A DNA stretch of 64,000 bases from Phycisphaerae bacterium. Lineage in GTDB: Bacteria > Planctomycetota > Phycisphaerae > UBA1845 > Fen-1342. A program made the position numbers and the translations under genes. Shown here piece by piece: positions 45,901 to 52,472 of the stretch. Each line of letters starts with the position of its first letter. Positions within the stretch are counted from its first letter, which is position 1. The DNA lies in the NCBI GenBank assembly GCA_017999985.1, contig JAGNKU010000014.1, forward strand, positions 1 through 64,000. The letters run 5' to 3'. The notes under the pieces are model-generated. The model had not been told where the DNA came from. It was given only the letters and a program-made list of their open reading frames with translations, and searched no databases.

Positions 45901-46608
45901 GTCATCGGAGAGATAGTAGATCTTCTCGCCATGCCACATGGGCTGGCTGTCGGTGCCCGCCCAGTCGGTGATCTTCTTCGACGTGTGGTCGCGGAGATTG
46001 AAAAGCCAGATGTCGGTTGCCATGCCACCCATGTAGCGCTTCCACGTCGAGAAATCGACCGTGTGCGGCGTGTATGCGAGCCAGGTGCCATCGGGGCTGA
46101 TGGAGCCGAGCGCGCCGTAGGGCACCGGCAGCTTCTCAGGCATCCCTCCCGTAACCGCGACGGTCAGGAGGTCTTGCTGGCGCGCCAGGCCGCCGTAGCC
46201 GGAGGCGAAGAACAACAGGCGCTGGCCATCCGGGGTCCAGTCGCAGAGGATTTCGCCCGTGGGGTGATGGGTGACACACACGGGCACGCCGCCCTCGAGC
46301 GGAATGGTATACAAATCCTGGTTGCCGCCGTAGTTCGCGGCAAAGGCCACGCTTCTGCCATCCGGGCTGAAGCGCGGGAACGCAGCGCCGACGCCGGGGC
46401 TGGTCAGCGGCGTGGCCAGGCCGCCGTCGCGCGGTACGAGCCACAAACCACCTCGGTACGAGAAGACGATTTGAGTGACGCTGACGTCGGGGTAGCGCAT
46501 CATCCCCGCGTGGGGGCGTCGATCGGCCCGGGCCGCGGGCGACGTGGCAAGCGTCGTCAACAGGACAGCCGTGAACGAAATCAGAAACACGCGCGACGTA
46601 CGTGGCAT
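42982..46608 (-). CDS. Tricorn-like protease (S41 family) with propellers and PDZ
   Basis: Exported protein of 1208 residues. After a signal peptide come two WD-like propellers with repeated FSPDGRSVAF / WSPDGRWIVYFSD strands. Residues about 575-650 are an almost pure Lys/Asp/Glu/Pro/Ala segment inside the second propeller. The protease half has ELNVGHAYYWGG (His of the tricorn active site), a PDZ-like domain (GPLSQPGINVREGDYLLALNGVPID), NGLAGSGGDAFPFYF with the nucleophilic Ser, and WGVEGHGVDPDVEV. A second charged stretch (about 965-985) follows the PDZ part. It probably trims peptides in the periplasm. ATG 46608 has GAGGA 6 nt upstream. No partner aminopeptidase is nearby. Confidence 0.92.
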   Translation of the reverse strand: MPRTSRVFLISFTAVLLTTLATSPAARADRRPHAGMMRYPDVSVTQIVFSYRGGLWLVPRDGGLATPLTSPGVGAAFPRFSPDGRSVAFAANYGGNQDLYTIPLEGGVPVCVTHHPTGEILCDWTPDGQRLLFFASGYGGLARQQDLLTVAVTGGMPEKLPVPYGALGSISPDGTWLAYTPHTVDFSTWKRYMGGMATDIWLFNLRDHTSKKITDWAGTDSQPMWHGEKIYYLSDDGPTHRMNIWVYDTKSGQRAAVTDFKDFDVKWPAIGPGPTGDGEIVFQNGAKLYLLDLKTGRSRSIDVMVPGDLPAIRPQHTDVRGFIASSDISATGKRAVFEARGDIWTVPAEKGSPRNLTRTSGVAERSPSWSPDGRWIVYFSDATGEYELYLRQSDGQGEARQLTHDGNAYRIYTTWSPDSKHILFTDKTGALYLYTLPSDIGAEKKDADADKDAGTQPTTAAGEVKLIDTDPWAAQPQASWSHDSNWIAYSRTGDITQMSIWLYHVPTAEKHQVTTGMFNDSWPAFDRKGDYLYFASNRRFENPIYEDIGNSFVYTSTDTLVVVPLRAEVGSPWAPKSDEETWKDDAKDKEKDKEEKKEGESKPKEQPKDDAAPKADEEQSAEKPADQAAAESKPADKADEKKDDKKDEKKPLKIELDDFELRAVLLPVPPGAFTHLAVNSDGKLLYVRQGRRGRDGPPAIKLFDIHDEKKEEKTVLDGSGGFSLSADGKKLLVAKDGTFAIVDAAADQKFEKTLPLDGLSALIDPRAEWRQLFIEAWRLQRDFFYDPNMHGVNWPAMRDHYIKMIDDCVSRADVTYVIRELIAELNVGHAYYWGGGPDDTREVPVGLLGCDFELQGGAYRIQKIIHGGVFDLDARGPLSQPGINVREGDYLLALNGVPIDVTQDPWAAFQALPPGRTVTLTVSDKPVLELKPATAPATGEKKEGDEKDKDKDEKSEETGPTYTGQRDVLVTLIDSGRDMELRYRAWVEKNRAYVAQQSNNQIGYIHVPDTGIDGQNELFRQFYGQRGKAALIIDERWNGGGQLPHRFIELLNRPMTNYWARRDGRDWPSPDDAHPGPKCMLINGLAGSGGDAFPFYFRQARLGKLIGMRTWGGLVGISGNPSLIDGAVVTVPTFAFFKLNGTWGVEGHGVDPDVEVIDDPALMVDGGDPQLDQAIELMKTEIARNPYVPPKRPPYPDRSGMGVPEKDR

Positions 46609-46823
46609 GGGGAGTCCTCTCATGGTGTCGGGGGTGCTGCAGCGCATGCGGGGTCACCGGCATAAAGGCAGCCGAGCCTCCCGAGGCGTCGGCCGATGAT
46701 AATAGACTGCGTCAACCACGCGCGGGCGTCAATCGCCCTGACAAGTTCCGACGTTCGCACGCGGCTGCCAGCGCCCCCGTCGGACGCTTGGGGATCGGGC
46801 CGCCGGCATGCTAAACTGACCCG

Positions 46824-48779
46824 ATGGGCGTGATCCGGCTACAGAACGTCGCCAAGCAATTCGGGGCGCGGGTCGTCCTCGAAGACGTGACACTGGACCT
46901 GCACTCCAACCAGATCGCGGCGCTGGTGGGCGCCAACGGGGTCGGCAAGACCACGCTCTTCCGGCTGATCGCCGGCCAGTTTCCGCCGGACAGCGGGACG
47001 GTTACGGTCTCCAAGGGGCTGGAGGTGGGCTATCTGCCGCAGGAGCCGGACATCGCGGCGGGGGCGACGCTGCGGGACGCGGTGGCCGAAGCCTTTGCGG
47101 ACCTGGTCGAGCTGGAACGCAAGCTGCAGCGCCTGTCCGAGCAGATCGCCGCCGAGCACGACGCCCCGCACCTGCACGACCTGATGGCCCAGTATGACCG
47201 CCTGCGGGCACGGTTCGAGGCGGCCGGCGGGTACACCTTCGAGACACGGCTCAACGAGGTGCTGGGCGGGCTGGGCTTCACCGTCGCGGATTACGACCTG
47301 CCGGTCACGGCGCTGTCCGGCGGGCAGAAGTGCCGAGCGGCGCTGGCGAAGCTACTGTTGCAGGAGCGGCAGTTCCTTTTGCTCGACGAGCCGACCAATC
47401 ACCTGGACATCGACGCCGTGCGGTGGCTGGAGAAGTTCCTGGCCGGGCATCACGGCGGGGCGGTGATCGTCTCGCACGACCGGTACCTGCTGGACCGGCT
47501 GGCGGAGCGGACGATCGAGTGCGTCGGGCGCGGCGTGCGTTCGTATCCAGGCAACTACACGAATTTCGTGCAGGCCCGCGAGGTCCGGCGGCTGACGCAG
47601 CAGCGCGAGTACGAGAAAGACCGCGAGTTCATCGCCAAGGAGCAGGAGTTCATCGCGCGGCATCTCGCCGGACAGCGCACGAAGGAGGCCCAGGGACGCC
47701 GGACGCGGTTGGAACGCCGGATCAAGGCCGGCGAGTTCACGCTCGAGCGCCCGGATGAGCAGCAGTTGGTGAAGCTGGAGTTCTCGGGTGCGAAGCCAGC
47801 CAAGGGAGGGGCGACGAAGCGCGTCAAGGAGCTCATCCGCCTGGAGGGCCTGCGCAAGCAGTACGGCGACAAGCTGCTGTTTGCCGACCTCGACCTGACG
47901 GTGTACACGGGGCAGCGGCTGGGCATCACGGGGCCGAACGGGACGGGCAAGACGACGCTGCTGCGGATCATTCTGGGCCAGGTGGCGCCCGACGCGGGCA
48001 GCGTGTACGTTGCGCCGGCGGAGCGGATTGGCTATTTCGCGCAGGACTCGGAGGAACTTGACCCGGACAAGACGATCGTGGACGAGATCTGTGCGGTGCG
48101 GCCGGATTTCCTGGAACGCGACGCGCGGCACTACGCTGGGCGGTTTTTGTTCACGGACGAGGACCCGTTCAAGAAGGTGCGGCAGCTTTCAGGCGGGGAG
48201 CAGTCGCGCGTGCGGTTCATGAAGCTGATGCTCGCGGCGCCCGAAGTGCTGATTCTCGACGAGCCGACGAACCACCTGGACATTCCGTCGCGCGAGGCGC
48301 TGGAGGCGGCACTGCTGGAGTTCCCCGGGACGATCATCACCGTGAGCCACGACCGCTACTTCCTGGACCGGATCGCCGAGCGGCTGCTCGTGATGCGGCT
48401 GGAGGAGGTGAAGCTCTACAGCGGCAATTACTCGTACTATATCGCGCAAATCGAGTCGGCGCGGGCAGCGGAGGAGGCGGCGCGCGAGGCCGAGCGTGCG
48501 GTGGCACGGGAGAAGGCGGAACGGGCCCGCGGGCGTGGTAAGCGCCGGAATGCGGACGGCACGGAGGTGCGCTCGCCGTACGCGAAGCTGAGGGTGGAAG
48601 AGCTGGAGGCGCTCATCACCGAGCGCGAGCAGCGCCTGGCGAAGCTGCAGGAGCGTTTCGGCGATCCGCAGGTCTACCGCGACCCGGCGGCGATCACGCA
48701 GTTGCGGGCAGAGTATGACATGCTGCGAGAAGAACTCACCGCAGCCGAGGAAGCTTGGCTTGAGAAGATGGACAAGTAG
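46824..48779 (+). CDS. ABC-F family ATPase (Uup/EttA type)
   Basis: Soluble ABC-F protein, 651 residues, with two nucleotide-binding domains and no membrane segments. NBD1: Walker A GANGVGKTTL, signature LSGGQKCRAALAKL, Walker B FLLLDEPTNHLDID. NBD2: GPNGTGKTTL, LSGGEQSRVRFMKL, LILDEPTNHLDIP. The inter-domain linker (EYEKDREFIAKEQEFIARH...KEAQGRRTRLERR) is the helical P-site-tRNA-interaction type. A C-terminal coiled coil (EELEALITEREQRLAKLQERF) resembles Uup. Such proteins act on stalled ribosomes. It is convergent with the methyltransferase gene, with 6 nt between them. Confidence 0.94.
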   Translation: MGVIRLQNVAKQFGARVVLEDVTLDLHSNQIAALVGANGVGKTTLFRLIAGQFPPDSGTVTVSKGLEVGYLPQEPDIAAGATLRDAVAEAFADLVELERKLQRLSEQIAAEHDAPHLHDLMAQYDRLRARFEAAGGYTFETRLNEVLGGLGFTVADYDLPVTALSGGQKCRAALAKLLLQERQFLLLDEPTNHLDIDAVRWLEKFLAGHHGGAVIVSHDRYLLDRLAERTIECVGRGVRSYPGNYTNFVQAREVRRLTQQREYEKDREFIAKEQEFIARHLAGQRTKEAQGRRTRLERRIKAGEFTLERPDEQQLVKLEFSGAKPAKGGATKRVKELIRLEGLRKQYGDKLLFADLDLTVYTGQRLGITGPNGTGKTTLLRIILGQVAPDAGSVYVAPAERIGYFAQDSEELDPDKTIVDEICAVRPDFLERDARHYAGRFLFTDEDPFKKVRQLSGGEQSRVRFMKLMLAAPEVLILDEPTNHLDIPSREALEAALLEFPGTIITVSHDRYFLDRIAERLLVMRLEEVKLYSGNYSYYIAQIESARAAEEAAREAERAVAREKAERARGRGKRRNADGTEVRSPYAKLRVEELEALITEREQRLAKLQERFGDPQVYRDPAAITQLRAEYDMLREELTAAEEAWLEKMDK

Positions 48780-48785
48780 CTCGGC

Positions 48786-49481
48786 TCACCGCACGGCCAC
48801 GTTCACCAGCAGCGGCGCCAGCACGCCCATTTTGCGCTGGCGGAGCGTCGCGAAGCCGGCGGCGGTGATCATGTCGCGCGTCTCGCTCCAGCTCGCGTGA
48901 TGCACGTTCGTTTCCACGTGGGACACGGCCACGTCAAAGACGACCCAGCCCACGACGTTATCCCGGAAGCCGTCCACCAGCAGCAGCAGGCCACCCGGAC
49001 GCAGGACGCGCCGGAACTCGCGGATAACCGCCGGCTGGTGCGGGTAGTGGTGGAAGGAATTACAGCAGGTCAGCACGTCGAACGTCTCGTCGTTGAACGG
49101 CAGCCGCTCGGCGTCGCCCTGGACGGCGTGCAGCTTGGCGGCGTGCGGCACGGCACCGACTTTGTCCGCGAGGTGGCGGACCATCTCGGCCGAATAATCG
49201 AGGCCGATGAGCTGGGCCGCGTTGGGCTGCTCAGACAGGAGCGTGATTAGCGTGCCCGTGCCACAGCCGACGTCGAGCAGCCGATAGGGCCCTGACGCAC
49301 GGGTACTCTGCCAGCGCGCGATTTCTTCGTAGCACGCCCGCACCGCCGGGAAGAAGACCAGCTCGTTCAGCCACGACCGGTCATAGCTCAGCGCCCAGCG
49401 GTCGAAGTGGGCGCGGGCCGCACGGCGGATCGTCGCGTGGCGTTCGGAATGCAGCGGCTCGGCCGATGGGGTGCGGGTCAT
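48786..49481 (-). CDS. SAM-dependent methyltransferase
   Basis: Class I methyltransferase, about 231 residues, UbiE-like. Motif I is YRLLDVGCGTGTLITLL, followed by LIGLDYSAEMVRHLADKV, the acidic GDAERLPFNDETFDVLTCCNSFHHYP and EFRRVLRPGGLLLLVDGF. The N-terminal helix HFDRWALSYDRSWL is usual for the family. The substrate cannot be read from sequence. The C-terminus (GVLAPLLVNVAVR) is hydrophobic. The start at 49481 is the first ATG; a GTG at 49529 has no better ribosome site. Neighbours give no pathway. Confidence 0.9.
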   Translation of the reverse strand: MTRTPSAEPLHSERHATIRRAARAHFDRWALSYDRSWLNELVFFPAVRACYEEIARWQSTRASGPYRLLDVGCGTGTLITLLSEQPNAAQLIGLDYSAEMVRHLADKVGAVPHAAKLHAVQGDAERLPFNDETFDVLTCCNSFHHYPHQPAVIREFRRVLRPGGLLLLVDGFRDNVVGWVVFDVAVSHVETNVHHASWSETRDMITAAGFATLRQRKMGVLAPLLVNVAVR

Positions 49482-49583
49482 GACGGATGTACCACTCCTG
49501 GGGCGCACGTCGCCGGCCTGCAGGCTCACCAGGGGGAGATGTTCGAGTATCTTGCCCCTCGCTGCAAGACGACGGACCGCAGC

Positions 49584-50594
49584 CTAATTGCCGTCGAGGA
49601 TCTTGCCCAACCCGCCGAGAATGCTGCCTTCGCCGGTCTGCTTACCGGCCACGCCGCCGGTGGCGTGGATGCGGTCGGCGAGGCGCACGAACGGGAGCGA
49701 TTGGAGCCAGATGTCGCCGGGGCCGGTGAGCGTCGCGAAGAACAGGCCCTCGCCGCCGAAGAGCGTGTTCTTCAGGCCGCCGACGAACTTGATGTCGTAA
49801 GTCACGGACGGCTGAAACGCGACGATGCAGCCGGTGTCGACGCGCAGGGTCTCGCCAGGCTGCAGGCGGCGCTGGTGCAGGGTGCCGCCGGCGTGGACGA
49901 AGGCCAGCCCGTCGCCGGTCAGGCGCTGGAGGATGAAGCCTTCACCGCCGAAGAGCCCGGCGCCGAGGCGCTTGGTGAAGGCGACGCCGATGCTGACACC
50001 ACGGGCGGCGCAGAGGAACGAGTTCTTCTGGCAGAGCAGTTCGCCGCCGAGTTGCCCGAGATCCATCGGGACGATCTTCCCGGGGTAGGGGGCCGCGAAC
50101 GCCACCTGCTGCTTGTTCGAGCCGCCGTTCTTGAACGTGGTCATGAACAGTGATTCGCCCGTCAGGACGCGTTTGCCGGCGGCGAAGACCTTGCCGAGCA
50201 GGCCCTGGTCCTGGGCGCTGGGGTCGCCGAACACGGTCTCCATCCGGATGGCGGACGTCATGTACATCATGGCGCCCGCGTCGGCGATGACCGTCTCACC
50301 GGGGTCCAGCTCCACCTCCACGAACTGCATGTCGTCGCCGGTGATCTTGTAGTCGATTACGTCGCTGCGGCGGCCGGTGGGGACGGGGGGCCGAACGGCG
50401 GTGATGTCCGGTGCCGGGCCGCGCAGGCCCGCGATGTGCCGGGCGGCGGTCCACGAGCTGAGTCCGGGGCCGTAGACGAGCGTGTCACCGCCCTGCAGGC
50501 TGGGCAGCCGGCTGAGCAGGACCTCCTGGGTGAGCGGCCCAACGGCCTGCCCGTTTTCCGCGTAGAACCATTCAGCCTGGGACATATCGGTCAT
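49584..50594 (-). CDS. GYF_2-AIM24 domain fusion protein
   Basis: 336 residues. Residues about 8-55 form a GYF_2 domain ([37 protein letters not shown]), a peptide-binding fold. After a Pro-rich linker, residues 78-325 match the AIM24/TIGR00266 family: [24 protein letters not shown], a run of Gly-rich strands, [22 protein letters not shown], and [24 protein letters not shown]. The family forms double beta-helix assemblies of uncertain role. No signal peptide, so probably cytoplasmic. The fusion suggests recruitment to a Pro-rich partner. Confidence 0.9.
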   Translation of the reverse strand: MTDMSQAEWFYAENGQAVGPLTQEVLLSRLPSLQGGDTLVYGPGLSSWTAARHIAGLRGPAPDITAVRPPVPTGRRSDVIDYKITGDDMQFVEVELDPGETVIADAGAMMYMTSAIRMETVFGDPSAQDQGLLGKVFAAGKRVLTGESLFMTTFKNGGSNKQQVAFAAPYPGKIVPMDLGQLGGELLCQKNSFLCAARGVSIGVAFTKRLGAGLFGGEGFILQRLTGDGLAFVHAGGTLHQRRLQPGETLRVDTGCIVAFQPSVTYDIKFVGGLKNTLFGGEGLFFATLTGPGDIWLQSLPFVRLADRIHATGGVAGKQTGEGSILGGLGKILDGN

Positions 50595-50658
50595 CTCAGG
50601 TGCCGTCCCGGCGGCGGGAGTGGCCCAATCATGTTGCGCGGCACCGGGTCCAGGGAGA

Positions 50659-51201
50659 TTAGCGAGGCTCCTCAGGCGCGTCGGACATTGGCTCCAGCTC
50701 CACCATGTCGGCCTCCGGCGGCAACGGCTTGAACTCAGCCGGCGGCGGCGTGGCGGGTTCCATGTGCGTCAGGGTTGAGGGTGCCGGAGACGGCGAGATG
50801 TACGTCGTGCGCGGCGACGTGTAGGTGGGGGTCGGCTCGGTGTAGTACGTTGGCTCGCGGACCGACCGTGCGCGGCGGATGATCTGGTTGCTGCCCACGT
50901 CGTTCGTGCGGATCGAGAGGTAATCGGGGATGCTGATCGTGTTGTTCTTGCCCCAGAACTCGATGCGGTAGATCGTCACGTTGTCTTCGACGGTGATCGT
51001 GTTGTCATTGCCGATGATCGACAGCTTCAGGATCCGCGACCCGGGCAGGATGGTGAGGCTGTTGCCGTGGCCCGTAATGCCCACGTCCCCGAAATACTGC
51101 TCGCTGCGCTGGCTGGCCTGACCAACGATGGGATTTGATGCACAACCCGTACCCGCCACGAGCAACCCAGCCGACAAGGCGACGATTAGTAGTGTTCTCA
51201 T
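50659..51201 (-). CDS. Lipoprotein with DUF3060-like beta repeats
   Basis: 180 residues. Lipoprotein signal ([17 protein letters not shown]). The middle shows a regular short-strand pattern ([42 protein letters not shown]) with G-x-N-N/S turns, like a small beta-helix of the DUF3060 kind. The last 70 residues are Pro/Thr/Glu-rich and disordered ([15 protein letters not shown]), probably a wall-spanning linker. ATG 51201 is preferred over 51207 because GAGG lies 8 nt upstream. The function is unknown. Confidence 0.8.
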   Translation of the reverse strand: MRTLLIVALSAGLLVAGTGCASNPIVGQASQRSEQYFGDVGITGHGNSLTILPGSRILKLSIIGNDNTITVEDNVTIYRIEFWGKNNTISIPDYLSIRTNDVGSNQIIRRARSVREPTYYTEPTPTYTSPRTTYISPSPAPSTLTHMEPATPPPAEFKPLPPEADMVELEPMSDAPEEPR

Positions 51202-51329
51202 GCCCATATCCTCGCTTCCGTGCCTGTGTTTCCCTTGTGTTCGGCCGCGCCAAACAATGCTGGCCACGAGGCCCGCGCAGTGTACCCCGGCGCGCCGCCG
51301 CAAGCCAGTCCGCCAAGGCCCGCCGCCCG

Positions 51330-52130
51330 TCACTTGGCCGACGAGCCGGCCACCGACGTGTCCGCCTCATCCTGCAACTGCCGGAGTGCCCGGCGCCGCA
51401 ACTGGGTCAACGGACGGGCCAGCGCGCGGTGCAGGCGGATCCAGATGCTCAGACGCTCGACAGCCTGGCGTTCGCCCGGCGTCAGCAGGTCGGGCCTGAG
51501 ACGGCGCTTGTGTTTCACGCAGTGGTAATAGTCGCCATGCTGAAATCGTGCCAGCAGCCAGCGGACCGGACGGCAGCGCCGCCAGCCCACCGGCGGCAGA
51601 TACAGTGAAATCTGGAAGTCGATGAGGTACGGCCGGCCGTCATCGCCGACGAGGATGTTCTGCCGCTTGTTCAGGTCCACGTAGGCGATGTGCCGCGCGT
51701 GCAGCGTACGCACGAGCGTGAACAGCTCGTCGAAGAACGTGTCGGACACGGCTTCGCGGCGGCCAAGTGGATGGCCGGGCACAAACGCGTGCATGAAGCC
51801 CGTTTCGCCCACGGGGCCGACCAGGGCGGGCACGCCAGCCAGATCCGCGGTGGCGCGATACAGTTGAATTTCCCGCCGGGCGAGGAATCTGCCCGCCCAA
51901 AGCAGGGACAGCCCGAAGCAGTCGGTCACGCGATTCATCTTCAGCACGGCGAGGCCGTGCGGTCCGCGATAGAGGCCCGTGGCGGCGAAGAAGTCGTGCT
52001 TGAACGTTTCCACGAGCGTGTAGTCCTGACCGGCACAGCGGGCGGTGGGCGGAAGCTGGCCGGTGGGCAGCGCGTACAGCCAAGGGTGACGCAGCCGGGG
52101 TTTGCGCATTGTCCGCGGGGGAGTGGTCAC
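51330..52130 (-). CDS. Atypical kinase, Kdo/LPS-kinase-like
   Basis: 266 residues, no membrane segment. It has a kinase-like core: GPHGLAVLKMNR with a candidate ATP-binding Lys, a helix with EIQLYR, the catalytic loop HARHIAYVDLNKRQNILVGD and the metal-binding DFQISLY where DFG is expected. The layout resembles WaaP/KdkA-type lipopolysaccharide kinases and RIO-like kinases. The substrate could be a lipid-A-core sugar or another small molecule. The start is GTG 52130 or ATG 52109, neither with a good ribosome site. A promoter and structured RNA lie 130-300 nt upstream. Confidence 0.75.
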   Translation of the reverse strand: MTTPPRTMRKPRLRHPWLYALPTGQLPPTARCAGQDYTLVETFKHDFFAATGLYRGPHGLAVLKMNRVTDCFGLSLLWAGRFLARREIQLYRATADLAGVPALVGPVGETGFMHAFVPGHPLGRREAVSDTFFDELFTLVRTLHARHIAYVDLNKRQNILVGDDGRPYLIDFQISLYLPPVGWRRCRPVRWLLARFQHGDYYHCVKHKRRLRPDLLTPGERQAVERLSIWIRLHRALARPLTQLRRRALRQLQDEADTSVAGSSAK

Positions 52131-52257
52131 GGTGGGCGATTATAACGGCGACCGTGAATCGTGCCGGCGCGATGGCCGGTCGCTCCGGACTCCAGCGCGG
52201 TCGTGTCGTGGCAGCGCGAGTGATGGGGTGACACGCGGGTGGGGGAGAATCGGCGAA

Positions 52258-52394
52258 GTCCAAATATAAGGCGTGCGGCACCCTGTGGGTATTGGCGCGG
52301 TCTAAGGGTGCCGCAGCGAGTGGAAGCAAGTTGTTAACCGGAAGGAACTTGTGTCGCCTTGACGGTTTCCCGTCTAGTCTGGCGGTTCCTCCGC
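52258..52394 (-). ncRNA. Candidate structured RNA or kinase leader
   Basis: On the minus strand four stem-loops follow each other directly: GCGG-AGGAA-CCGC (52394-52382), GACGG-GAAA-CCGTC with a GNRA loop (52374-52361), CAAGTT/AACTTG (52351-52327), and an 11-bp stem with core GCGGCACCCT/AGGGTGCCGC (52315-52274), then ATAT-rich sequence. A promoter ends about 7 nt before the first stem. It matches no RNA class I know, and I see no ORF. It may be a free RNA of about 137 nt or the 5' part of the kinase mRNA. The remaining spacer (52131-52257) shows nothing recognised. Confidence 0.5.
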
Positions 52395-52400
52395 ATCATT

Positions 52401-52428
52401 AGTATATCGCCGGCTGTGTGACTTTCAA
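52401..52428 (-). promoter_or_regulatory. Candidate sigma-70 promoter for the structured RNA/kinase
   Basis: On the minus strand TTGAAA (52428-52423), 16-nt spacer, TATACT (52406-52401), both five of six consensus bases. Confidence 0.6.
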
Positions 52429-52472
52429 CCGTCTTGGCGCGCAAATCTCGGAAAACTCAACACTTTCTCGCC

